From assembly GCF_029227915.1 (NCBI RefSeq), contig NC_079879.1:18848001-18912000 (forward strand): a stretch of 64,000 nucleotides of DNA, given 5' to 3'. The stretch comes from Hydractinia symbiolongicarpus. Its lineage: Eukaryota > Cnidaria > Hydrozoa > Anthoathecata > Hydractiniidae. The notes under the pieces are model-generated. The model had not been told where the DNA came from and ran no database searches. It worked only from the letters and a program-made list of their open reading frames with translations. Positions within the stretch are counted from its first letter, which is position 1. Each line of letters begins with the position of its first letter. Below are positions 37,901 to 47,800 of this stretch, one piece after another. Both the position numbers and the translations under genes were made by a program.

Positions 37901-39425
37901 TTTTTTTTGCACTTTGGTTGCTCTTTTTATATAAATTTGTTTTTTTCTCGAAAATAATGAATAAAAAAAGGTTAATGAAAGTCAAATACTGTTTACATTT
38001 GATAATTCGACTACCCGATAATGTAAACTTTCGTCCTAGCATGGCCGAGGAATTAGTTTTGAAAATGGAGACGTCAATTTATTAGCTAAGAAAGTCCTCT
38101 ATTGTTAAGGTTTCCGTAGAAATCCAGTCCATTCAATTTTACTGTGCGAGTGTTTACAAGCAATACCATCTATTTCTGAAAAATGGTAGGGGAATGGGGG
38201 CTTCAACTCCTCCATTTCTTGTTTGGTCGGCCCTGTCTGGATTCGTTCAATCACAGAAACGACATTTTTTTTTTTTTTTTGTGTTTTTCAATTTCATATC
38301 TTATATTTTTTTGGTTTACGCGTATATTTCGCAGACCATCTACAATGTTATAGAAAATCATTCAGTGATTAACTTTTTGTTTCAGTTCTGGTGTTGGACG
38401 AAGTGGTGCTTATGTTGTGATCGATAGTGTTTGGAACGCCATAGAATATGACGTAATGGTAGGTATAATCAACAACTTGGGTTGAATTATCAAAACGATA
38501 CTTTTTATTCTTGCTGGCATTTTGTAATTCTCAACACAAATGTTGACTTTTAGTCCTTGTACTGTCAAGTTCACGTCAGCAAAAAGTTTTGCAACATTCT
38601 ACGTTTTCAGATCTCTCAAATCAATTACCTTTATCCACCAGATCAAATTATTTAATTCTTGCACTATTTGAGAAGGTAAGATGTGATCACGCTGCTTTGT
38701 GCTTATTGGTTTATTTTCATTGAAGGTTTGCTCTGTCAAATGTCTTCGTGTTTATTGGTGGATTTGAATAAGGGATTCTCTCTGACACATTCTTTTGCAT
38801 CAAGCTTTCGTGAGAGAACCTGAATTTTCGATATCCTCGAAGAAAGCTTAGTTAACTAGGCGATTAATCTAATATTGTCCTAGTTTAAAATAGCGTCCAA
38901 CATTGTTTAAGCGTCCATGTCAAAAAAACGTTAATAATATTAAGAAGGCAGGCAGAAGTCGTAAATATCCCAAAGGGATAAACAATGTGTGCAGATGAGT
39001 TATCGGCCAATGTTTGTTTACGCTGAGCTTTGTGATCGAATGAACAACTAGGGAAATGGAATGTTTATATCTGGTAAGAAAATTCAATAATTAGAAATTC
39101 TTCTATATTTTTTTTGTAGTTCGACGTAAGTAAAATCACCAAACTTGGTAAAGAGCAAAGACAACTGCTTATCCAAACCAAGGTAGGCTGCAAGACTTCA
39201 TTCCGTTACTTGTTCATGAACAAATCAAAGAATAAATCAGGACATTTTACCAACTTCTTTAAATATATTTTGTCAGTTCACCTTGATTTGGTGGTTCCGT
39301 CAAGCATGCGTACTAGATTGGTTCTTTTAAATGTTAATTTTTGGAATTATTTTTTATATTTTCAGGAACAGTATCAATTCTGCTATCGAGTCATTCGAGA
39401 GCTTCTGGACGATATACCATGGTGA
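12055..39425 (+). CDS. PTPN13: Tyrosine-protein phosphatase non-receptor type 13 (PTP-BL/FAP-1 type), 2409 aa, 45 coding exons
   Basis: Large cortical scaffold phosphatase. The 45 exons, listed in the domain entries that follow, total 7230 nt, keep one frame throughout and end in TGA at 39423-39425; human PTPN13 is about 2485 aa. Order: KIND (1-183), low-complexity linker, FERM (about 480-800), five PDZ domains (about 830-920, 1118-1217, 1238-1325, 1530-1612 degenerate, 1700-1783), a 370-residue Ser-rich linker, and a C-terminal PTP domain (2153-2409). This exact order is diagnostic of PTPN13. The family binds membrane lipids through FERM, docks C-terminal peptides through PDZ, and dephosphorylates Tyr. 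The start was chosen because MPSLPFDQATLEEVLEVRG aligns with the family N-terminus; an acceptor 3 nt upstream implies a noncoding first exon. Oddities are the fourth PDZ and an Asn in the phosphotyrosine loop. Confidence 0.95.
13320..13795. repeat. Degenerate minisatellite, about nine units of 40-58 bp, in PTPN13 intron 4
   Basis: Successive segments share a loose pattern: (A)AAACGTC, then TGCAAAGC or CGAAGC, then TTAAA, then GCCATA or a similar block, then TTCTTCTGAAA and ATGAGAA. Units begin roughly at 13321, 13388, 13439, 13495, 13545, 13598, 13646, 13697 and 13737. Divergence is high, so it is old. No reading frame runs through it. Confidence 0.5.
17211..17800 (-). repeat. Two copies of the CGACTAG-ended repeat in PTPN13 intron 6
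   Basis: At 17214 and 17751 the + strand reads ACTAGCCCATAAGCCTATGG and ACTAGTCGATAAGCCTATGG, each followed by a related 50-60 bp stretch (with AGAAGAACAAT or AAAAGAACAAT). On the minus strand these are ...GGCTAG|T and ...GACTAG|T, matching the 3' terminus of the Helitron-like element in TAK1. They are likely 3'-end fragments of that family. The rest of intron 16967-18580 shows nothing I can name. Confidence 0.45.
18581..20214 (+). other. PTPN13 KIND-FERM linker exons
   Basis: Coding exons 18581-18758, 18920-19309, 19622-19778, 19959-20052 and 20146-20214 encode residues about 184-479. The peptide is rich in Ser, Pro, Asn and Gln with no domain visible (for example SPSKNYRSMPALNN), as in other family members where this region is poorly conserved and carries phosphorylation sites. 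Splice phases run 1, 1, 2, 0, 0 and agree at every junction. Confidence 0.85.
20342..24344 (+). other. PTPN13 FERM domain exons
   Basis: Exons 20342-20425, 20657-20747, 21088-21158, 21651-21727, 22262-22448, 22755-22910, 23212-23277, 23364-23432, 23829-23905 and 23992-24080, then linker exon 24285-24344. The F1 lobe opens with RPVSVFLPN. F2 contains HNLTAHLYYIQLRQDLLSG, matching the family pattern RHLYYLQLRKDIL, and LQAEYGPF. F3 contains VIFHKVSR, IVWLGICVKGIIILE and ends KYLFKMCQSFHRFQ, the closing FERM helix. In the family this module binds PIP2 and targets the protein to the cell cortex. Confidence 0.92.
24564..26228 (+). other. PTPN13 PDZ1 exons
   Basis: Exons 24564-24752 and 26094-26228. 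The carboxylate-binding loop is GLGITIVGG, followed by GIFIKKIKPGS and GDKIISVNGHSLETASHDEA, a textbook PDZ. The 1.3 kb intron 24753-26093 carries a 7-bp palindrome (GACAGCTACAGCTGTC at 25149-25164) and low-complexity DNA, but no exon. Downstream linker exon 26479-26658 has an acidic stretch (DDDDEEEDQF). Confidence 0.9.
27369..29140 (+). other. PTPN13 PDZ2 exons with preceding linker
   Basis: Exon 27369-27814 carries an acidic linker, then DIEVEIRREKGSYGFSVM; exon 28298-28447 continues GGIESSLPLGGIYIRSL and GDRLLSINGVSLEHVSHKE; the first part of exon 29076-29304 closes the domain. The binding loop reads YGFSVMGG, with Tyr-Gly-Phe replacing the usual Gly-Leu-Gly-Phe, which is still within PDZ variation. 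Confidence 0.9.
29220..29985 (+). other. PTPN13 PDZ3 exons
   Basis: The end of exon 29076-29304 plus exon 29786-30058. Loop GIGLSLAGG, then GQLMIKKLFPGQPMEQSG and GDVILAINDQIVEEMTLQEA. The intervening intron (29305-29785) contains two copies of the CTAGTCGTTAGCC repeat. Confidence 0.9.
29452..29650 (-). repeat. Two tandem-like copies of the CGACTAG-ended repeat
   Basis: The + strand reads GACTAGTCGTTAGCCCGTG at 29453 and TCTAGTCGTTAGCCTGTGGG at 29592, each followed by a related tail with GCAAAG or CAAAGAT. The spacing is about 138 bp. The family matches the 3' end of the Helitron-like element at 2647-3300, here in reverse orientation. Confidence 0.45.
30487..31687 (+). other. PTPN13 linker and degenerate fourth PDZ-like domain
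   Basis: Exons 30487-31114 and 31285-31687. After an acidic, Ser-rich linker, residues about 1530-1612 read like a PDZ in spacing (LYLVKDEQGRHGLLFEN, VVKEVLKDQPADLQQAF, GLVIKSINNQST, QMADALIASLDSRV). The GLGF-type loop is replaced by RHGLLFEN and the Gly-Asp before the IxxxN strand is lost. By position it corresponds to PDZ4 of vertebrate PTPN13. Homology by order is likely; peptide binding by the usual mode is doubtful. Confidence 0.7.
32041..32817 (+). other. PTPN13 PDZ5 exons
   Basis: Exons 32041-32205 and 32726-32817. Loop KGLGITLGSG, then YVFIKKIVPGSVAEENGQL, RDRLICINGENVEDSTQKE and TVALECYR. A well-formed PDZ with the canonical GLGI loop, lying directly before the long Ser-rich linker. 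Confidence 0.92.
33033..34134 (+). other. PTPN13 long Ser-rich linker exon before the phosphatase domain
   Basis: A single 1102-nt exon, the largest of the gene, encoding about 367 low-complexity residues rich in Ser, Asn, Pro and Glu. It contains a near-perfect 21-bp tandem duplication at about 33210-33251, giving MENHGEK twice. No domain is visible. In frame with both neighbours (phase 2 in, phase 0 out). Confidence 0.88.
34371..34455. repeat. Dispersed GCGCTTAA-type repeat
   Basis: GGCGCTTAATTAAG, GGCCGCTTATTTTAAACGAG and GGGGCGCTTAAATCGA lie in the intron between the linker exon and the first PTP exon. Same family as the copies at 5330-5425 and 51221-51750. Confidence 0.45.
34505..39425 (+). 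other. PTPN13 catalytic PTP domain exons
   Basis: Exons 34505-34595, 35222-35289, 35803-35844, 35917-36015, 36444-36502, 36743-36818, 37025-37090, 37419-37495, 38386-38458, 39120-39182 and 39366-39425 encode residues 2153-2409. Motifs: YINASLIK, FWRCIWEQ, WPD loop SWPDNGVP with general acid D2314, P-loop HCSSGVGRSG with nucleophile C2344 and R2350, and Q-motif QTKEQYQFCY. Every catalytic residue is present, so activity is expected. The pTyr-recognition loop reads KNRNK instead of the usual KNRYK, so N2177 replaces the Tyr that stacks on the substrate ring. Confidence 0.94.
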
Positions 39426-40975
39426 AAGATCAAGAAACTATAGCAGACATTATGTTTCAGTTTAGTTACTGTGGTTGAGTTACACGCCCCTCTTTTCCCT
39501 GCTCCCTTTTTACTTTCTCTCATGATAACCCTCTGTTATAAATTACAACCAAGTTCAAACCTCTCTTAACAAAAATCTGTTTTAGGATTGTGAGAAGTAT
39601 CCAAAATCTAGGTTATGTTAAAAAAATTATTCAGTTGCATTTATTTATTTGTATTTTGTACATCGGATTTTTAAATATATTATTTGTTTCATTTATTTTT
39701 TCCTTTTTAATGCGTCGATGTACAGCTTTAGCTTTATATTGGGGACGGCGCGAAGAAAACGGCGCGCCGTCCCTACTATAAAAAAACGGAAAAGGGTCCC
39801 TTGGGACGAGTTTAAGCACATACAAATTAACACCATTTAAAGCCGGCGTAACAAAAGATTGGATTTAATCTTGCACGGGCCCTTATCTTTTTTCCAAGGC
39901 ACCTTCTTTTCGTTTCGTCTTAGATTTTCATAAAGAACAAGACGAGCTATGTACCAACATCTTGCTAACTCCCACACACTCGACAAAACTTGTACATGTA
40001 TGTAGGTGAATGTTGATCTAAAAAACATGAAATGTTAGCCGTAGGTGGCGAGGTTACTGATTAAATAACGACACAGCTTACTAAACCAATATCTAGTGGT
40101 GTTTTGATCGATTATTAAGCCAAATGACAAACCAAGCCGTGCTGAAGGATACACATAACGTAAAACTGCTTATTTGTATAAGCTGTGTCCTGAGGCGTAC
40201 CGAGGTGTGATGTTTTAGGAGTTTAATTTGGAACGACACCGCCCAGCTTATATAATGGCCCTTAGATATTCATGTCGGTCAGAAACAATATCTTACTCAG
40301 AGCTTCTCTTTTCACTTTCAATCAAAAAAAACCTGGGAACGAGATGACTTCTAGAAGAACTAGAAACGAAGTCGCATAGTTAGTTAGCTTTTGATTTATT
40401 GAATACGTGTACGTGACTTCCAGTATAAAGAACTTCCTCCGAAGCATTGTATGCTTTTCCCGCTATCAGCTAAATTCATAGGCCAGAAGAATGGGCGCTA
40501 ATATTTTGCTTGCGGGGAAAAAATTCATAATGGGGGGTTTGTTGGCTTCTAAAGTGAAGCAAATAGAGTCAAACACAAAACATCCAGCTTTATATTATGA
40601 ACGTTATTATAAACATTTAGCTGCATAATATTGCAATATACAACGTTTTTCTTATTTATTATCTAGCCAAGTACACCAAAACAATCGCCGCCATTATGAT
40701 TTTTTTCCCTACAAGTGAATTCAGACGAACTTGACCGTATGAATTTGGCTAATGGCATTATCAGCTAACTAAGAATTTTGTAAAGATACGTGTTCTCGTG
40801 TTTTGTCGTGAGGTTTTGTGTAGGAAAGCCATTTGGAAATATCTTTCCTTTCACATAGGCACACAGACACGCAAAGAACTACTTTTTTAGTAAACAAAGT
40901 ATTTTGCGTTGACTGAAATCCGTTTTACGAGAGAAACAGTGTTATTGAACTGTTAAATTTATATTAGGTGCGGTA
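39426..40975. other. Intergenic stretch after PTPN13
   Basis: No canonical AATAAA closely follows the PTPN13 stop, so its transcript end is not fixed. The stretch contains the GC-rich hairpin at 39742-39773. Apart from that I see no gene. An HSE-like core TTCTAGAA occurs at 40349-40356 but has no gene start nearby. Confidence 0.5.
39742..39773. repeat. Perfect 11-bp GC-rich inverted repeat (hairpin)
   Basis: GGGACGGCGCG (39742-39752) and its exact complement CGCGCCGTCCC (39763-39773) flank a 10-nt spacer. This is an all-but-AT-free stem in an AT-rich flank, about 320 bp past the PTPN13 stop. It could act in the 3' UTR or mark the core of a small foldback insertion. It is not the histone 3' stem-loop. 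Confidence 0.85.
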
Positions 40976-40983
40976 CTAACATT

Positions 40984-41311
40984 TCAGGATCATTGCAGAA
41001 TCCAAAAAATAACCTTCTTTCCCGCAATCTCCAAACTCGGGAAACATCGCCACTAAACGTTCAGAATAGATTATACCAATCCGATCTAGGGGTTTTAATT
41101 CCCCGCCTAGCCCGTCATACGAATCGATTCTCTGGCTCTGCAACTTACTAAAGGCTAATATCTTACATTTTTTTCTTCTTTTTAGTACCCAACTCCCTCT
41201 CTGTACAAAAATAAAAAGTGTCAAAAGAAAACTTTGCGAAGTGTTCTTTTAGACCTGAGAATTAAAAATGACTTGGAATTGCTGGCGGAAGAGTTAAAAA
41301 CAACTAATTAG
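40984..41311 (+). CDS. Unrecognised coding-like pocket, possible last exons of a small gene
   Basis: After an acceptor-like ATTTCAG (ends 40987) a frame stays open for about 53 codons (it includes NNLLSRNLQTRETSPLNVQ). After a better acceptor (TTCTTTTTAG, ends 41186) a second frame of 41 codons runs to TAG and includes TLRSVLLDLRIKNDLELLAE; an AAATAAAG follows at about 41329. I cannot join the two with a good donor. The opposite strand is also open across 40976-41224 (82 codons), so strand is uncertain. It is more GC-rich than its surroundings. It could be a young gene, a remnant of a mobile element or noise. Confidence 0.22.
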
Positions 41312-41610
41312 GTTGTAAGTTAATTTTGAAATAAAGTACGGTATAAATTACTATAATTTTGCACTGAGTTTCCAAAATAAAAAATGGAATAAGCTTGCAA
41401 GAAGAAGTTCTGAAGTTAGCCATTTCAAAATCCTGATGAAAACAGTGCGTAAACAGTGAATTAATAAGGTAAGAAGTTTTCGAGTTCCTATATTAAAAAA
41501 ATTTAACGTTGTTGAATTCCTCCTCGTCTATAAAATAAGTTTGTGCGGTGAATGGGCGCAGCTGAGCTCATTTCCCCTTCCTGCGAACAGACGAGGGTTA
41601 TCTGGAGATG

Positions 41611-41620
41611 TGCGCATGCG
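41611..41620. promoter_or_regulatory. NRF1-type site at the macoilin promoter
   Basis: TGCGCATGCG matches the palindromic NRF1 consensus (GCGCATGCGC) in nine of ten core positions. It lies 19 bp upstream of the ATG at 41639 and about 185 bp upstream of the conserved macoilin start. NRF1 sites typically sit at housekeeping start sites, so macoilin transcription probably begins near here. Confidence 0.5.
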
Positions 41621-41804
41621 TATTAATTAGTCTGGAAAATGGAAGCAACACAACATTCTGAAATGTTGTTGTTTCTTCAAAACATCGTAGAGCGGAAGGT
41701 TCTTTTGGGGGCAAGAAGAAGGATAGCTTTTGATTACTTTATTAGATGATAAAGTTGTTTAACTGATATTTTGAATTCCATTATAGAAACAATTATTATA
41801 TGTC

Positions 41805-44800
41805 ATGAAGAGAAGAACTATAGACCCTTCTAAGCTTCGGAGACCAGTGAAACGTTCGCGTATTACAGATTCCGTTAATGGCAGGTGTGTTTCATAGCTT
41901 CTGGCATAAATTTATCAAACTAGCTAAATAATTATACGTAGCTGTTAAAGATGCCATTTCGCGTAGTTAAAACCATACAAAGTTGTTTTTATTAGATCGT
42001 TGGGTATAAGAACTTCGTAACTAGTTTAAGCAAATACCGACTGTTGGGCAACTTTTTTATTAAGCATACACATAGACATAGCTAATTTTATTTTTATGTG
42101 AATTTCTTTGTATAGAGAGATGCTATTTATGTACCTGTGGTGCCTCCAAGCCCATGGCAACAGGTCGTGGGGGGAGGAGTAAAAGGGGGCAATCGGTCTT
42201 TTGCACTAGCCTGATTAAAAAATGCAGTCCTGTTTGCAAACAGTATAATAGATAAATTCTGTTGTTTATATTTTTTAGGTGGTAAGCTATTTCAGCTCTG
42301 GCATTTGCGTGGCAGGAAAAAAGGTTGGGTCACTAGGTGAATCGGATTAATTATCAGTCCATTTTGTCACACAAAAAGGCATTCTTGCGACTTGAATTCA
42401 AACAATGTTTTCGTGAAAAGAAATCCACAGGAAAAGACCTTTCTTAACCAAATCCTAACATCTTTTTTCCTCGCAAATGCCAGAGCCAGAGAGCTTTTCA
42501 CTTAAAAGTAAACAAATAATGTCACTCTGGAATTCATTTATGTAGCCCAATTTTAAACGCTTGTTCCGTTTCAGAAAGCCCCATCCTGGGTAATTTTGTT
42601 CAGCTTTGTTGCCATAGTGATGATTAATATTTTGCTTAATTGACGAATCACATTTGTGCTACATCCGGCATTTTTAAGCTGTTTACGTTAATATTTATGT
42701 TTTCTCAGATAACAATGTTTATCAAAATGTTCAAAGTTCCCTAATCAGTGGTGATTTTCAATTTGATAATTATTTGCATAAAAAAAATAAAACAGCTAAA
42801 TCTCAATACTCAAAAAGTATATATAATTTTGTGAGTATTTTTTATGGAAATGCAACCAGCAGCGTGTTTTTCATTTAGCGAGAAAAACATTATTTTATAA
42901 TTTATCAAATTTTGTGTATTTTAGAGAAAAAGGGGGTTAGAGGGTGTTTTAGTCTGTAACAAGATGAAAGGTGATAAGATATAAGAGCTTGCCTGTAAGA
43001 AATCTTCTTACCTATACTGCATCAACTTATAACAATAGGGAAAGAAAATACGCGCGTACTTTTACCATGTCATCAGTTGCTCAAAAATGGATATATTTTT
43101 TAGACTGAAAAAATTTATTTTTTCACAACGGCTAAAAATTTCTTATTTAAGAGATCAGAATTGATACAATGTGGCATTGAGACGTAGATTTTGAACTGCA
43201 AGTCCTACTAATTTTACATCAATATCTTAATTTAAATTATTGAAGCCATTACAATGAAGCTATAACTTTGAGGCTAAATAACTTGGAAACGAGGTTGTGA
43301 TGTCAGTAATTTTTCTATACATTTTCTTATTCAGTGTTTTAAGCTATATGAACTGTCAACAAAATTTATAAAGATGGTAGGAAAAGTGTTTACGATGGGT
43401 CAGGCAGGGTCTATTATTTGTGATAAAATGTTTTTGTTATAAGCTCCTTTGCAGTGGCTACTGTGCAGCCATTTTTTTAATTTCTTGTGTAAAAGGGGAT
43501 TTTCATGAAGCAAATTGGATGATGAAGTTGCTGATTTGTTTTGATTTTGCTTCACAAAATTCGCTTCACTGTAAAGTAGAAACAGTTTCTATTTTTTACC
43601 GATAATGCAAAATATTTCACTGTAAAATTTTAACCAATCAGAACGCAATCTTATTTATTCTTAAAAACCTAATCACTGGAAAAAATTTAAAATAGCTGCC
43701 TTGTTTTTAATACCCAAATTCATTACATGTTTTGTTTGCTGTTTTTTTTCTTGTAAAAGTCAAAACATATTTCACAGCTAATTTTTGCAGAATTAGGCAT
43801 TCATTCACAATCCCCCTTAGAATGGTTCTGATTTGCATATCCATGTGGGTAAACATTGCTACATTGAGTGTTTTGGCTAACACAGTGTGAAACTGGTTAA
43901 CAGCTTAAGCATTTTTTTCCTAATTAGGATTTAAATAAAATATATGCTGATGATGACTCTGAAAAAAACCCATTTTAACACAGAAATTTGGTATTTTTTA
44001 GACTTATTACCAAATCACTATTTCCTTTTGTATTTCAAAGAAAACCAATTATGTTGTCATATTCCCCATCATATTGTTATAAACCTCCAACTTTTCATTT
44101 TATTTTTTATGTGACCTATTGTAAAAACAAAATTAGAAAATTTTTAGACGCAGCTAAATTAGCTTGCTGATACTAGGTGTCCCAATACACCAAAAGTGAA
44201 TATGTTGTATATTATCCAATATTTCATTTCCCAGACTAGCTTTTTCTTAACTTAGCTGGTTATGTAGTTCAGCATTTCACATTTGGTTGATACTAGAAGA
44301 CAATGTTTTGCTGTAAATAAAAAAAAGGATTTTATTCCAATGTCTATAGATAAGCTTGAAACACTGATAAAAAAGTATCAACATCATGCCCATTCAACAA
44401 AGCATTAAAAAAGTATATTTGAGTGCAGACATTTTTTAATGATGTCATCTGGTAGCCTTATGATAGAGCGTTCGATTTCGGTGCGGGAGGTCTTGGGTTC
44501 AAACCCCGGCCGAGTTATGCCAGAGACTATAAAGTGTGAATCTATTCTTTCTGCTTAGCGCTCGGCATGAGAATAGGATTGATATCTTAGGCGGTAGTTG
44601 AGCGATGGCTGTGCTTGCACAACTTTTGTAGCTCAAATAGAAGGGGGTCCTGTGTAGGGGGTCCTAGTGCATTTGCACTAGGACCCCCTTCACAGGACTC
44701 TCGTTGATAGCAGTACCAATAGGAACTAAAGAGGCTATCTTAGGTAAATAATTTCAGTAATAATAATAACAATAATAATTGTGCGGTGTCAACCTATCAA

Positions 44801-47800
44801 CTTCTTAATGATACATCAGCTAAAACTTTACTTTGTTAGCATGATATGATGATATAGTTGCAGATTAATATTTCCACATGGTTACATTAGATAAAGATGC
44901 AATGAGCTACAAAAAGCAACCTAAGCTTGCTTTATTGATTGCAGGAAAAATTTTACATAAAAGATAGCACTTTATACTTGTGATGTATTCTTTTTTTAGT
45001 TGGTTCTTGTACTTGCGTTTCTTCATTGTTTGGCTACTGATCATCACAGTGGATTTTTTACTAGAATTTCGATTTGAATTTTTGTGGCCATTTTGGTTAC
45101 TCATTCGAAGTTCTTTTGACTCATTTAGATATCAGGGAATGGTAAGTCTTTTTTTTAAATTATTACTTTAATGTTTTTATAGCAAAACTATTTATCAAGA
45201 GTGTGATTAATATATATTTTTTCAAATTTTTGTCAGTTTACAATGTAATTAATATACGGGTACGAGTTTGCACAAGTTATTAAAAATTTTTGCACTCCTT
45301 GAATGCAAGGGTAAATAATGTTGGAACTCGAATACAGTATTGTGTTTTTTATTTACGTAGCTTTATCAATGTTAGTTAATGTGCTTCAAAAAAATATAAA
45401 ATTTGTAAATTTTAAAGGGTTTGTGTTAGTAAGAGAATCTTAATGCTTAAAATGTTTGCTGTGTTAAACTTTTATAGTTGCCACAAATTTTATAGTATTA
45501 TTTTTTTCCTAAAAAAACCCTTTCAACTCACTACTAAAAGCTTTAAATTTAAGGAACAAGCCTGATTTTTTGGTTTGATACCCAATGCATTTATCACTAT
45601 ATAACTATGGAAGGATGCGTGATTATTATCAAGGTGTACACTAATTTAAAGTTTAAAATTTTATTTCAGGGATTAACACTTCTGTTTCTTGTCTTCACAT
45701 TGTTTTCTGACATTTTATGCTTCCTATTTCTTCCTGTTCCCTGGTTGTTTTTTGTGGCTAGTACATATGTTTGGGTACAATTTGTTTGTAATACAGGTAA
45801 GTGATGACTCATTTTTAAAATATTTCTCAGTTATCGCATCACAGAGAGCCTTCAGTTACTTATGATTTGCCTACTATATGTTGAGTCACACTTTTATCTA
45901 CTAATATACCCTGGAACTAAAATAAGTGCCACATTTAATAAGCCTAACCTTTCTCCAGCAAAGGCAGGCTAATTGAAAAATAAATTTTCTGGGTAGACAT
46001 GGCAAATCTCTAATGGAAAAATCCATTCAACAGTTCTCATGGCGATTGAGACAAGATTTTTTTAGATACATTTGGAGAATGAAGATGATTCCACTGATCT
46101 TGATTTTGTAGCAATAATTCTAAATCATTTTTATATTATTTTTTTGTTTTCTAAAAAAAAAGAAAAAAAGTAATATAAAGAGTTTTAAAATATTTTGTTA
46201 GTGCTACCCTCGTATTAGCACCACTCTCCACTCATCATCTTCAAGGTCAGTTCTTTATTAAGAACCAAACAATTGATATAAAGGTTATATCCCAAAGGTA
46301 ATCAATCAGATTTTTCAACTGCAACTATAACAAAATTTGGAATAAAGTTGGAATTCAACTAAGAAAAGGTTTTTGAGATCTGATTTACCGTTTCGTTCCA
46401 AACTAACAGTCCTTTCAAAAATTCATTTCAACTTTTCTTGAAGACAGGAGCAAAGAAAATTATGAAAACAGAAGTATACATTTAACAAAAGCCAATCAAG
46501 ATTATTTATTCTTGTTTTGTTCCAATCCTGTCTGTGCTTGGGTAGAAATCCAGCTTATAAAAATTCACAATTTAATCTGGTAAGATAGAATTAAACGATT
46601 CTGACGTTGGCAACTTGCTTTTATCATTTGAATAATTTGTTTTTTTTAGAACGTGGACCATGTATAGCTACAATATCCTTATGGTTGGTCTTTGTTTATG
46701 TCGAAGCATCAGTCCGTCTGCGTGAAATAAAAGCAGCTCCATTCCACTTAGATTTATGCAGACCATTTGCAGCTCATTGGTAATGTGTAACCTATATAAC
46801 TGCACATACTCGCTGTGTTGTGTCGTACTTTGCTTGATTCAGGCTTGTCTTAGACAATCTGTTCTTTTTTATACCCTGAGTCAGATTCATAGTTTTTGTC
46901 ATTCTTCTTTTAAGTTAAAATGTGTACAAGGCTTCAACTAGTTGCGCAATTTATTGCCTTGTACACTTTTTAAGTTCCATCCATGATTTTTAGCACTTTA
47001 AGAGTGCTGACTTAATATACTAAAAATCATGGATTCCTTTTCTGCTTAGCAATCAGCTAAAGGGACTGTTTTTTAATTTTTTTGTCATTGGTTTGTTTGG
47101 ATAACATTATTTTTTTACTCTTTAGTATTGGCTACCCTGTAGTTAGTTTGGGCTATGGTTTTAAAAGTTATGTGGGATACAAAGTCAAAAATGTAAGTGG
47201 TGTACTGTTTTTATGTAATAACAAACACATGAGAATGTTTGAGTTATGGAGTTTTTTATCGTTAATTTTAAAACAGACTTGTGGGGAAAACGGTGAGAAC
47301 TCCTGAAATATGGAAGTGCATTAGTAAATGGTACTGATAATCGACTTATTTGTTTTCAAATATTTACTTTTCACAAAAAAAAATTCTTGTGGAATATTCA
47401 AAAGTAATTGCAAAAGTCTCCTCGATTAAAGCAGATTTTCACGAATTAAAAATTTAACATGGTGAGATTTGTGTGTCGAGTATATCTTTATTACATGGTT
47501 GCAGAGAAGAGTAGTGGATGTGTCCTTGTATGGCTGAGATATTGAGCCAACCTGTGTGTAAAGTTATAAAGACCACAACGTGTGCTAAATGAATGTTTAT
47601 TTTCTTTACTAGTATAAACAAACAGAAGTAGGCAAGAAAAATAGTTTTTATCACGAACTTGTATCATATGCACTACCTGTAGAAATGCAAGGTATGTTTT
47701 TTATATTTCTATTTGAAAACTGTCGTTGAAGGTAAAGTGTGAATTTTGTGTCAACTGTGTGTCGCAGCCAGGTGATATATACTAATTAAGCACACACGCA

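Noticed and set aside
40349-40356. Heat-shock element TTCTAGAA
   Set aside because: Only one clean dyad, the third pentamer is missing, and no gene start is nearby.
44440-44520. tRNA gene
   Set aside because: Good A and B boxes, but no closing acceptor stem and an ill-formed anticodon arm; the attached body and TAA tail make it a SINE head.
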